From Liquorilactobacillus nagelii DSM 13675 (GTDB lineage: Bacteria; Bacillota; Bacilli; Lactobacillales; Lactobacillaceae), in contig NZ_CP049304.1 of assembly GCF_019444005.1 (NCBI RefSeq), positions 1,054,001 to 1,118,000 of the forward strand: a DNA stretch of 64,000 nt, given 5' to 3'. Below are positions 15,767 through 23,464 of the stretch, in pieces (position 1 is the stretch's first letter; the number at the start of each line of letters is the position of its first letter). Under the pieces are notes generated by a model, which saw only the letters and a program-made list of their open reading frames with translations, was not told the DNA's origin and searched no databases. The position numbers and the translations under genes are program-made.

Positions 15767-16966
15767 TCACTTGTGATTTGCAGTTTTTGTTTCTTTCAAA
15801 TTAGTCCGTCGAGCAACATACTGTTTTATGGCTGCTGCAGCCTGTTGTAATTTTTCCATGCTAGCTGCATAACTGATTCGAACATACCCTTCTCCTCCAG
15901 GCCCAAAAGAAACTCCAGGAATTAAAGCAACTTTAGCTTCTTGTGCCAATGAACGCACAAAAGTCCACGAGTCCGAAGCACAGCCCGCCGGAATTTTAGC
16001 AAATAAATAAAAAGCTCCATCCGGACTCGCAGTTGCAAAACCAGCCTCCGTTAATTCTTTAAGTAGAAAGTCACGACGTTTGGCGTACTCCTTTTTCATT
16101 AATAGACTGTCTTTTTGACCTTTTGTCATTGCCTCGAGAGCAGCATATTGTGAAACTGAAGTTGGAGAAGTGACCATATATTGATGTGATTTAACAACTT
16201 GTTCACAAAAATCTTCTGGTCCTAAAATGTAACCAACCCGCCAGCCTGTCATCGCATGCGATTTAGACAGGCCCGTTAAAAGAATAGTTTTTTCCGGCAA
16301 AATTTCTCCCATTGAAATATGCTTTTTCTGGTAAGTTAATTCTGCATAAATTTCATCACTAATTACCCAAAAATCATAATCACGGGCTACTTGAGCAATC
16401 TCTTCTAATTGCTGGCGAGTATAAGTCACTCCGGTTGGATTTGAAGGATAATTTAAAACAACTGCCTTAATTCGAGCTAATGGATGTTCTTCAATAACTT
16501 CCTGCAAGCGCTGAGCGGTCAAAATGAAACCGTCTGCACTCGTATCAACCAAGATCACATTGCCTTCATTAATCTTAGTATCCGGAATATAAATCGGAAA
16601 AATTGGCGTTGGGACAATCACTGTATCATCAGGGTTGATGATTGTCTGCAAACTAGCAGCAATTCCCTCGGTTGCACCAACAGTCGTAACTACTTGTTCC
16701 GGCTGATAATTTAAATTAAACTTTTCATTGTAATAAGCAGCAGCAGCTTTGCGCAAAGCTGGAATCCCAGCATTGGGCGTATAATGCGAGTGATTAGCTT
16801 CAATTGCTTTAATTGCAGCCTGTTTAATATGTTCTGGGGTATTGAAATCAGGTTCGCCTAATGTCAACTTGATTATTCCTGGGATCTCACTAACTTCAGA
16901 GTCAAACTGCCGAATGTCTGAAACAGCAATTTGTTCAATTTTCGTATTAAATTTATCATCTATCAT
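15767..16966 (-). CDS. Class I/II PLP-dependent aminotransferase (aspartate/aromatic type)
   Basis: A fold-type I aminotransferase of about 399 residues: substrate-binding LGEPDFNTP, YTPNAG, NYPSNPTG, SDEIYAELTY and the PLP lysine in SKSHAMTGWRVGY. It resembles PatA/AspC-like enzymes. The start is ATG 16966, 8 nt after AGGGAG. The longer frame begins at 17002, where the same bases form the -10 box (TATAAT preceded by TGG, an extended -10), so that ATG cannot be transcribed as a start. It shares an operon with murI, which suggests supply of amino donors or glutamate. A paralogue lies at 60426-61607. Confidence 0.88.
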   Translation of the reverse strand: MIDDKFNTKIEQIAVSDIRQFDSEVSEIPGIIKLTLGEPDFNTPEHIKQAAIKAIEANHSHYTPNAGIPALRKAAAAYYNEKFNLNYQPEQVVTTVGATEGIAASLQTIINPDDTVIVPTPIFPIYIPDTKINEGNVILVDTSADGFILTAQRLQEVIEEHPLARIKAVVLNYPSNPTGVTYTRQQLEEIAQVARDYDFWVISDEIYAELTYQKKHISMGEILPEKTILLTGLSKSHAMTGWRVGYILGPEDFCEQVVKSHQYMVTSPTSVSQYAALEAMTKGQKDSLLMKKEYAKRRDFLLKELTEAGFATASPDGAFYLFAKIPAGCASDSWTFVRSLAQEAKVALIPGVSFGPGGEGYVRISYAASMEKLQQAAAAIKQYVARRTNLKETKTANHK

Positions 16967-17000
16967 GGCTAACTGCTCCCTGTCTTCAAATATTAATTTC

Positions 17001-17009
17001 ATTATACCA
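17001..17009 (-). promoter_or_regulatory. Extended -10 promoter of the aminotransferase-murI operon
   Basis: TGG followed by TATAAT (17009-17001 on the minus strand) with no good -35, 35 bp before the chosen start. Confidence 0.45.
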
Positions 17010-17074
17010 CGATGTCAGCTGAAAACGTTTAGCTACAGTTGCTGGCTTAAGTAAAAATTCAAAAATCAAACACA

Positions 17075-17103
17075 AAAAAAGTCGAACAATTTTTCTGTCC
17101 GAC
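17075..17103 (-). terminator. Terminator after bioY
   Basis: Stem 17081-17088 / 17096-17103 with seven of eight pairs, followed on the minus strand by seven T. Confidence 0.65.
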
Positions 17104-17130
17104 AGTGTTAAATTATTTAAATGAGCTCAA

Positions 17131-17679
17131 TTAATAGTTTTCTTTCATAAAAGTCCGGCTAGCCAAATTCTTTAAGCGTAAAACAATTGGCAGCAAAACA
17201 AAAATTTTGAGCAAGCCTGGTAGTAGAAATGGTACTAACCCCGTCATTATTGCTTGCGTTAAGCTCAAATGAAGTACAGGTATCATCCACAAGGAACCAA
17301 TTAACAGATTAGCAAGTGCTCCAACACAATTAGCTAATAAAAGTTGCCGCGGAAAACGACCGGTTCTTGACAACCATGCGGCAGTAATCAACTGATAAAT
17401 TACAAAAGAAACCAAATAACCACCTGTTGGTCCGAGGAAAACAGCTACTCCACTGCTAAAGCCGGCATAAACTGGCAAACCTACTGCTCCCATCAATATG
17501 TAAACTAAAATCACTTGAAATCCATCAACCAATGGTAGTAATGAAGCAATAATTCCTACTGCAAAGGTTTGTAAAGTAATTGGTATTAGCGGCAACGGAA
17601 TTGTTAGCTGTGAGCAAATAATCATTACTGCCAAAAGCATTCCATCTAAGACAAGACGTTTTAATTTCATTGTTTGCAT
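17131..17679 (-). CDS. bioY: Biotin transporter BioY (ECF S component)
   Basis: About 182 residues, six spans, with BioY signatures: an N-terminal IPLPLIPITLQTFAVGI stretch, VDGFQVILVYILMGAVGLPVYAGFSSG and the glycine-rich FLGPTGGYLVSF loop that lines the biotin pocket. BioY is the specificity subunit for biotin uptake with the common ECF module. The ATG at 17679 follows GAAAGGGTG; the open frame continues upstream, but the -35 box lies there. It is a single-gene unit. Confidence 0.92.
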   Translation of the reverse strand: MQTMKLKRLVLDGMLLAVMIICSQLTIPLPLIPITLQTFAVGIIASLLPLVDGFQVILVYILMGAVGLPVYAGFSSGVAVFLGPTGGYLVSFVIYQLITAAWLSRTGRFPRQLLLANCVGALANLLIGSLWMIPVLHLSLTQAIMTGLVPFLLPGLLKIFVLLPIVLRLKNLASRTFMKENY

Positions 17680-17707
17680 TTCTTTCACCCTTTCTTCGAA
17701 TAAATTA

Positions 17708-17736
17708 AAAATACCGCACCCTTGTCTTATTGTCAA
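17708..17736 (-). promoter_or_regulatory. bioY promoter
   Basis: Consensus -35 TTGACA (17736-17731), 17-bp spacer, -10 TATTTT (17713-17708). Confidence 0.6.
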
Positions 17737-17769
17737 CCATTTTTAAAAATAAGGTTTACTAAAAAGCTA

Positions 17770-17798
17770 AAAAAAAAACGAAGCGAGATTTCGCTTCG
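17770..17798 (-). terminator. Terminator after the ASCH gene
   Basis: Perfect stem CGAAGCGA/TCGCTTCG (17779-17786, 17791-17798) with a GATT loop and ten T on the minus strand. It lies 22 bp past the stop. Confidence 0.8.
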
Positions 17799-17820
17799 AG
17801 TTGTTTATTTATTTTTTAAA

Positions 17821-18150
17821 TCAATCAAAATTGGGCTTTAATCGTTTTATTTTAATTGCTAGTAAACCGTGTTGTTTGACAACTGCTGGCGGATAAAGAC
17901 GGGATAATTCAGTCGGAGTCAAACCAATAGCGGTTGCAGAGAATTTTTGATAAATTTCATCAACTGTGCGACATTTTTTGATACTCCAGACACTTGTTAA
18001 AACATAATCATCATCTTTGGATTTTCGGTGAATGGCTAAAGTATCCCCAACACCAAAATGTTTCATCTGCTCATCATTAAGAAAAACCTCAACTGTCTTA
18101 GAGCCAGCTAAAATTTTTTCAAATAATTCATCACTCAATCTGATATCCAC
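17821..18150 (-). CDS. ASCH-domain protein
   Basis: The 109-residue protein matches the ASCH (PUA-like beta-barrel) pattern: an N-terminal helix ending in ILAGSKTVEVFLND, then FGVGDTLAIHRK. ASCH domains are thought to bind RNA or modified bases, and some members hydrolyse N4-acetylcytidine; the conserved Lys/Thr/Glu of that active site could be K18-T19-E21 here, which is inference. The GTG start at 18150 has a strong GGGAGG 9 nt upstream. It sits downstream of mini-element copy 1. Confidence 0.75.
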   Translation of the reverse strand: MDIRLSDELFEKILAGSKTVEVFLNDEQMKHFGVGDTLAIHRKSKDDDYVLTSVWSIKKCRTVDEIYQKFSATAIGLTPTELSRLYPPAVVKQHGLLAIKIKRLKPNFD

Positions 18151-18224
18151 TAATACCGACCTCCCGCAAATGCCTAACCGTCATAGCAGTCAAAATCACT
18201 ACCAACTGCTTTTGCCAACCCAAC

Positions 18225-18517
18225 GGCAACCCCTTCCAACTAAGTCGAAAGTTTGTGAGAACTGCATCTAACAATGCAACAACCACAATTTGCTTAGATA
18301 CAGCATTGCCTGTAAGTAGGTCTTACAGGCTTAATTACCAAAGCCTTTAGAGTCCGTAGGTTGCCAGACGGACTAAATACTTACAATGAGGCTACAGCGC
18401 TTTTACTTCTTAATTCATTAACGGCAAACAAATCGTAGTTTTTGATCAAGATTTTCGAAATGAAAATTTAAGAAGTTCTTGACATTTCTCTGCCTAATTA
18501 AAAGCAGGAGATTCTTG
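18225..18517 (-). mobile_element. IS200/IS605-like mini-element, copy 1 (no tnpA/tnpB), with structured RNA-like core
   Basis: About 290 nt homologous to 27201-27490. On the minus strand it starts with a left-end-like hairpin CTGC/GCAG (18507-18504, 18493-18490) followed by AATGTCAA and ends with a right-end-like CGACTTAGTTGG...GGTTG. The core has three hairpins: GTCCG/CGGAC with a TTGCCAGA loop (18352-18373), GCCTGTAAG/CTTACAGGC (18308-18330) and TGCAT/ATGCA (18263-18278). No transposase or TnpB fragment of useful length is encoded. I read it as a non-autonomous relic carrying the TnpB guide-RNA (omega-RNA) region; exact ends are approximate. Confidence 0.6.
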
Positions 18518-18730
18518 CCTCAAATCACCTCAAGCTGAACATTTAATTCAAGGCGACATAAAAACATTCAGTTAATAAAGAACCATATAACTGAAACTTT
18601 AACTTTTTTTGCTCAAAAAAGCAAGCAAAATGCTGAATAAATTAAATTTTAAAAGTTAACCAGTGGAAAAAAGATTAATTGTTAACTAAGCTATTTAAGC
18701 AAGCATACTCTGATCAGTTATTATTACAGT
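18518..18730. other. Intergenic stretch after the DeoR gene
   Basis: AT-rich DNA between the deoR-type stop and mini-element copy 1. No ORF, clear terminator or recognisable promoter seen. Confidence 0.5.
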
Positions 18731-19498
18731 TTAACGATCAACTGCTTCTCCAGCAATTTGAATTTTGGTGGTTTTGGGGAAAATTGCTCTTTCTGCAGGT
18801 GTTAAAGGCTGATCAGTAATAAATAACGAGACACGATCTGGTTTGCAAATTCTAAAATATGAAGTATTAATAAACTTTTGATGTTCTGCCACCAAAATAA
18901 CTCTACGAGCTCGTTCAACTGCTCGTCCAACAATTTTTGCATCTTCTTGCTTTAAAATGTAAACTCCATGTTCATCAATTCCTGAAGCTGCAATAAAGAC
19001 AGTATCGAAAGCCACGTTATCTAATTCTTGCAATGCATCATCAGAATAAAAAAAGCGGCTCTCATGATCAAAAGTTCCCCCTAAAGCTTTGACAGTAACT
19101 TTTGGTTGTTCTGCTAAAGCCATACAGTTATCTAGCGAATGGGTGATGACCGTTAATGGTAGATTTAGGTTTTGACATGTTTTCAATAAAATTGTCGAAG
19201 CGTCAATAAAATATACATGATGAGCATGAAAATGATTAACTGCTTCTAAAGCAATCCGGGTTTTTTCTCGAGTAAATAATGATAGGCGTTTCTGAAAGTT
19301 CAAAACCTGATTGCCAAAATCAAGTGGCAAAATTCCGCCGTGAGTTCGCTTGACTTCACCACGTTCTGCCAACAAAACAATATCACGTCGAGCAGTATCT
19401 TGCGAAACGCCAAATTCACTCATAATGTCTTTAGTTGTCAGTTCTTGCCTTTCTTCTAATAACTGTTTGATTAATTCAATTCGTTTTTCTTGGCTCAT
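18731..19498 (-). CDS. DeoR/GlpR-family transcriptional regulator
   Basis: The 255-residue protein begins with the DeoR helix-turn-helix (RIELIKQLLEER, then TTKDIMSEFGVSQDTARRDIVLLAERGEVKRTHGG) and continues with the sugar-phosphate-sensing DeoRC domain (VYFIDASTILLKTC, AASGIDEHGVY). Members repress sugar operons and respond to phosphorylated sugars. No sugar genes adjoin it; it is a single gene with only a weak GTGGGG ribosome site before ATG 19498. Its targets are therefore elsewhere or lost. Confidence 0.88.
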   Translation of the reverse strand: MSQEKRIELIKQLLEERQELTTKDIMSEFGVSQDTARRDIVLLAERGEVKRTHGGILPLDFGNQVLNFQKRLSLFTREKTRIALEAVNHFHAHHVYFIDASTILLKTCQNLNLPLTVITHSLDNCMALAEQPKVTVKALGGTFDHESRFFYSDDALQELDNVAFDTVFIAASGIDEHGVYILKQEDAKIVGRAVERARRVILVAEHQKFINTSYFRICKPDRVSLFITDQPLTPAERAIFPKTTKIQIAGEAVDR

Positions 19499-19606
19499 AT
19501 ATACCCCACGCTATCAATAAATTTAAAAACTATTAATTATTATATTACAAATACGTATGATAAGCAAAAAAAAGTTGAATTATCCTTATTATCTTAGAAA
19601 AAGCAC

Positions 19607-19648
19607 TAAAAAAAGGTCGAACAAAAATATAATTGTTCAACCTTTTTT
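19607..19648. terminator. Terminator after ppaC
   Basis: Stem of about 14 bp with one mismatch (19609-19623 / 19634-19648), A- and T-runs on both flanks; acts for the pyrophosphatase on the minus strand. Confidence 0.75.
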
Positions 19649-19660
19649 AGTTTAGTATGA

Positions 19661-20581
19661 TTAAAATGCCGCCTGTAATGGAGGAACAACTTGCTTCTTA
19701 CGTGAAACAACGCCTGGAAGATCAGCCTTGTTGTCAACCAACTTAGTGTTAAAGGCTTTTTCAACCACATCCTGTGGTTCGCCGACAACTAACAAGCGAG
19801 TATTGCTATCCAAAATATTCGTCACCATCAATAAAAATAAATCATAGCCCTGAGCTTTGTTTTCTGCTTCGATAGCGGTCCGTAATTTAGCTTCACGAGC
19901 AAAAACCTCATTCAAATCAACCGTATTAACTTGATTAATTCGAACAGTTTTACCACCCATTTCAAAAGACTTAGCATCAGCAGTAATCAATTCTTGTTCG
20001 GTCTTACTTGCCAAATTAGTACCAGCTTTCAACATCTCTAAGCCATACTTTTGGTAATCAACGTCAGCAATTTCGGCTAATGACTTAACAGCTGCTTCAT
20101 CTTCTGGTGTCGTTGTTGGTGATTTAAACAATAACGTATCAGAAATAATTGCTGAAAGCATCAAACCAGCTAATTTTGCCGGAACTGTAACTTCATTTTG
20201 CTTGAATAATTTGAACAAAATTGTACTGGTGCAGCCAAGTGGTTCAGCATGATAGTAAAGCGGAGCTGCTGTCTCAAAATTAGCAATCCGGTGATGATCG
20301 ACTACATGTGTAATCTGCACATCTTTCAAATCTGCCACGCTCTGTTGGGCCTCATTATGATCAACCAACATTACTGCATCAACTTCTGGTTTAGCAGCTG
20401 AAATAATCCGTGGTGCTGGTTCTTCAAAATGCTGCAATACAAACTTTGTTTCATCATTCAGTTCGCCTAAAGCGACAGCTTCAGTATCATAACCTAATTG
20501 ATTTTGTAAATAAGAAAATGCTTTCGCTGCAACAATAGCATCGGTATCTGGACTTTTGTGTCCAAAAACTAGTTCTTTCAT
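19661..20581 (-). CDS. ppaC: Manganese-dependent inorganic pyrophosphatase (family II)
   Basis: Hydrolyses pyrophosphate to phosphate, pulling biosynthetic reactions forward. The DHH-family motifs are all present: [10 protein letters not shown] at residues 7-16, the DHNE motif in [14 protein letters not shown] in [11 protein letters not shown] and the C-terminal [10 protein letters not shown] that binds PPi. About 306 residues, the usual length. ATG 20581 has GGAG 8 nt upstream; the second ATG and a TTG just before it are less well spaced. Single-gene unit. Confidence 0.95.
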   Translation of the reverse strand: MKELVFGHKSPDTDAIVAAKAFSYLQNQLGYDTEAVALGELNDETKFVLQHFEEPAPRIISAAKPEVDAVMLVDHNEAQQSVADLKDVQITHVVDHHRIANFETAAPLYYHAEPLGCTSTILFKLFKQNEVTVPAKLAGLMLSAIISDTLLFKSPTTTPEDEAAVKSLAEIADVDYQKYGLEMLKAGTNLASKTEQELITADAKSFEMGGKTVRINQVNTVDLNEVFAREAKLRTAIEAENKAQGYDLFLLMVTNILDSNTRLLVVGEPQDVVEKAFNTKLVDNKADLPGVVSRKKQVVPPLQAAF

Positions 20582-20620
20582 CATCAAGTCTCCAATCTAT
20601 ATTAAACCTTCATTATCGAT

Positions 20621-21589
20621 TTAACCTTTTTGACTGATTTCTGTCAAGCGAGAAATGTAATCCTTCTCACTTAAATACTTTTCAAAGGCATTCATAATAT
20701 TTTCAATTCTGGGAATTTGATCCTTATCACGGCGAAAAACAAAAGCCAAATCAAACGAGATTTCTGGTTCAAATAATGCTGTCCAAAACTTTTGCTGCAC
20801 CTCATTGCGGTGAGCAACAACATAAGACATTGGTAATGCAGTCGCTGTCTTAGTTATATTAGCAAAATCAAATAGCTGAGATGGCGTAGCAAAATGGGCA
20901 ACACTAACTGGTTTATCAAGCAGTGCATTTTTGTATGACTCGCGAATTAAACTGTTCAGATAATACTTAGGCGGATAGGTAACCCACTTTTTCTCCAGGG
21001 TATCACGCAAACGAATCCACTTCTTTTTTGACCATTGCGGTTCATGATGAACAAATAATAAATTCTCAGTCAAAATCTTGCGACTTTCATAGGGCTTCCA
21101 GTTTTTTATACTGTCATCTGGTAAGTACATGATTGCTAAATCAATCGTGTTGTTTTCCAACCGCTCCCAAATTTCTTTACGAGTCAGCATATGAAAAATT
21201 AATTTAACTTCGGGATTCTTTAAATAATATTGTACTGCAAATTGAATAAATACCTGATCTTCAATTGAAGCCAAAATTCCGATGCTAATATCACCTTGAG
21301 TTGCACTGGTCGATTGTTGAATTTCATCAGCTGCTTGATTCAAAGTCTCATAAATTTGATGAGTAGCATCGAGCATCGTATATCCAGCATCTGACAAATG
21401 CAGTTTTTTCCCGACCGAATAAAACAATGGCGCTCCAACTGTTCTTTCCAACTTTTTGATTTGTTGTGTCAAAGCTGGTTGGGTAATTCCTAAAATTTGA
21501 GCTGCTTGGGTATAGCTCATGGTTTCAGCTAATTGTAAGAAATAACTGAGTGTTTTAGAAGAAAAAATATTCTCCTGCTTTGTTTTCAT
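20621..21589 (-). CDS. LysR-family transcriptional regulator
   Basis: The 322-residue protein has the LysR N-terminal winged helix (TLSYFLQLAETMSYTQAAQILGITQPALTQQIKKLERTVG, split by residue 25-65) and an effector-binding domain from about residue 95. The ATG at 21589 follows AAGGGG; the frame is open to 21610 but without a ribosome site. It is divergent from aspartase across a 380-bp gap, the classic arrangement for a LysR activator of the neighbouring gene. It resembles MleR-type regulators of organic-acid metabolism; the inducer is not deducible. Confidence 0.88.
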   Translation of the reverse strand: MKTKQENIFSSKTLSYFLQLAETMSYTQAAQILGITQPALTQQIKKLERTVGAPLFYSVGKKLHLSDAGYTMLDATHQIYETLNQAADEIQQSTSATQGDISIGILASIEDQVFIQFAVQYYLKNPEVKLIFHMLTRKEIWERLENNTIDLAIMYLPDDSIKNWKPYESRKILTENLLFVHHEPQWSKKKWIRLRDTLEKKWVTYPPKYYLNSLIRESYKNALLDKPVSVAHFATPSQLFDFANITKTATALPMSYVVAHRNEVQQKFWTALFEPEISFDLAFVFRRDKDQIPRIENIMNAFEKYLSEKDYISRLTEISQKG

Positions 21590-21969
21590 ATTCCGATTCC
21601 CCTTGGGCATTATTAAATAAAGTACCGCTTTATCTTAATAGGTTTTCTATTTTCTTATTAATAATAAAACAAAACTATTTAAATTGACAATATAAAAATC
21701 AATTTAAACCGCAAATAATTTTGTAACCGCTTAGTCTTATTATAACAGAAAATTTATAAAGCATCGCAAAAAACCATCATTTAAGTGAATTAACTAAACT
21801 TTATATCCCTAAAAAACTAATCGTCCATTTTTTAATAAAGTTAAGTCTTCTCAATCAATATCTTTGCTATCCATCAAAAATCACTTAGACTCTTTTTTTG
21901 GATTGGTATATGTGTTAAGTTATTGCCCGTAATAATAATAATTGATGATAAAAGAGGAGATAATTGATT
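21590..21969. other. Divergent control region lysR / aspA
   Basis: About 380 bp without a gene. It holds the inverted repeat at 21678-21708 and a minus-strand extended -10 at 21739-21747. A plus-strand aspA promoter must lie near 21900-21945, but I cannot choose its hexamers with confidence. Confidence 0.6.
21678..21708. promoter_or_regulatory. 10-bp perfect inverted repeat, candidate LysR-type operator
   Basis: Arms TTTAAATTGA and TCAATTTAAA with an 11-nt spacer, which is the T-N11-A spacing favoured by LysR proteins. It lies between the regulator start and its extended -10 (TGT TATAAT, 21747-21739). Confidence 0.55.
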
Positions 21970-23379
21970 ATGCGTATTGAAAAAGACTCGATTGGTACAT
22001 TAGAAATTCCTAAACAAGCTTTTTATGGTATTCACTCTAAAAGAGCTGCGCAAAATTTTGCAGTAACTTCGGAAAAAGTTCATCCCTTATTATTGAAAAA
22101 AATAATTATGGTTAAACAAGCTGCAGCTCAAGCTAATTATGCCGCGAAACAATTATCTGAAAAAAAATGCCAAGCTATTAAGCAAGCTTGCTGCGATCTC
22201 GAAAGTAATTTTCCCGCCTATCAAGCGGAATTTATTACTCCCGCAATCCAAGGTGGTGCTGGAACAAGTACCAATATGAATGTTAACGAAGTAATCGCTA
22301 ATCGAGCACTTGAATTACTCGGACATGATAAGGGTAACTATCAATACCTTCATCCTAATGACGATGTTAATCGCAGTCAATCAACCAATGATACTTATCC
22401 AACGGCTGGCAAGCTGGCCTTATTTGAATTGGATAATCAGCTAAGTGAGTCGCTGGTTGAATTGATTAAAGCATTTGAATCTTTGGCTCACACCTACTCA
22501 GACACCATTAAACTCGGCCGTACCCAGTTGCAAGATGCCGTTCCAACTACTTTTGGAATTAGTTTTGCAGCTTATGCAGCATTACTAAAACGTTGTTTAA
22601 ATCGTTTAACTGCCGCTCAAGCAGATTTATTAATTCTTCCATTAGGTGGAACCGCAATTGGCACTGGGATCAATACTCCCCCTAAATATCAACAAACTGT
22701 GCTACATTATTTAAGCGAGTTAACACAATTGCCGCTTAAAGCTGCTGATAATTTAGCAGATGCTATTCAAAATACCGATAGCTTGCTAGCTGTTGCTGAT
22801 TCTTTTAAAAATTTAGCTACGGCATTGGGAAAAATTGCTAATGATCTCCGCCTTTTAGGCAGCGGACCACAAGCCGGACTGGGAGAATTAGAGTTACCTA
22901 AAGTCCAAGCAGGCTCATCAATCATGCCAGGAAAAGTTAATCCGGTCATTCCAGAAGTTGTTAATCAAATTGCTTTTCAAGTAGTTGGATATACAACTAC
23001 GATTACTATGGCAGCTGAGGCTGGTCAATTGGAGTTAAATGCTTTCGAACCAATCATGTTTAAAGATCTGTTTGCTGCAGCAGAATTATTAAGCAAAGGA
23101 ATTACTACCTTAATTGATAATTGCTTGTCTCATTTAAAAGTTAATCAAGATCACTGTCGGTCTTTAGTGGAAAATTCAGCCGAAATTGCGACTGTGCTTG
23201 CTCCCAAAATTGGTTATGCTGCTGCAACCGCCTTAGTAAAAAGTGCTCTGAAGCAAAAAGTAAAAATTCGCACAGTGCTTGAACAGCAAAACTTTTCAAC
23301 AGCTGAAATTGATCAATTATTAAATACCAAGCATCTACTTAATCAACCGATAGTGCAAACAAAGGTCAGCAATTTTTAG
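21970..23379 (+). CDS. aspA: Aspartate ammonia-lyase (aspartase)
   Basis: Reversibly converts L-aspartate to fumarate and ammonia. The 469-residue protein belongs to the fumarase/aspartase superfamily; signatures are GAGTSTNMNVNEVIANRALE, GRTQLQDAVPTTFG and the catalytic-serine loop GSSIMPGKVNPVIPEV. The VIPEVVNQIAFQV continuation is the aspartase form rather than the fumarase form (NPTQCEA), though fumarase activity cannot be ruled out. Start chosen as ATG 21970 (AGGAG 10 nt upstream) over TTG 21964. It is divergent from a LysR regulator and monocistronic, and would feed fumarate into reductive or malate routes. Confidence 0.9.
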   Translation: MRIEKDSIGTLEIPKQAFYGIHSKRAAQNFAVTSEKVHPLLLKKIIMVKQAAAQANYAAKQLSEKKCQAIKQACCDLESNFPAYQAEFITPAIQGGAGTSTNMNVNEVIANRALELLGHDKGNYQYLHPNDDVNRSQSTNDTYPTAGKLALFELDNQLSESLVELIKAFESLAHTYSDTIKLGRTQLQDAVPTTFGISFAAYAALLKRCLNRLTAAQADLLILPLGGTAIGTGINTPPKYQQTVLHYLSELTQLPLKAADNLADAIQNTDSLLAVADSFKNLATALGKIANDLRLLGSGPQAGLGELELPKVQAGSSIMPGKVNPVIPEVVNQIAFQVVGYTTTITMAAEAGQLELNAFEPIMFKDLFAAAELLSKGITTLIDNCLSHLKVNQDHCRSLVENSAEIATVLAPKIGYAAATALVKSALKQKVKIRTVLEQQNFSTAEIDQLLNTKHLLNQPIVQTKVSNF

Positions 23380-23407
23380 ATTAGGATTGTTAACTGTTAA
23401 TAGTATA

Positions 23408-23451
23408 AAGAAAGCTTGAGCCAACTAATCAAGGTCGGTTCAAGCTTTCGT
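23408..23451. terminator. Bidirectional terminator aspA / P-type ATPase
   Basis: Arms 23410-23422 and 23437-23449 (GAAAGCTTGAGCC / GGTTCAAGCTTTC, one wobble) lie between converging genes. Confidence 0.75.
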
Positions 23452-23464
23452 TGTCATTTAACAT

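Noticed and set aside
16967..17002. Longer N-terminus of the aminotransferase from ATG 17002
   Set aside because: The ATG overlaps a TATAAT -10 box, so it would not be in the mRNA; ATG 16966 follows AGGGAG.
17680..17736. Longer N-terminus of BioY from TTG 17736
   Set aside because: That codon is part of a consensus TTGACA -35 box; ATG 17679 has a good ribosome site.
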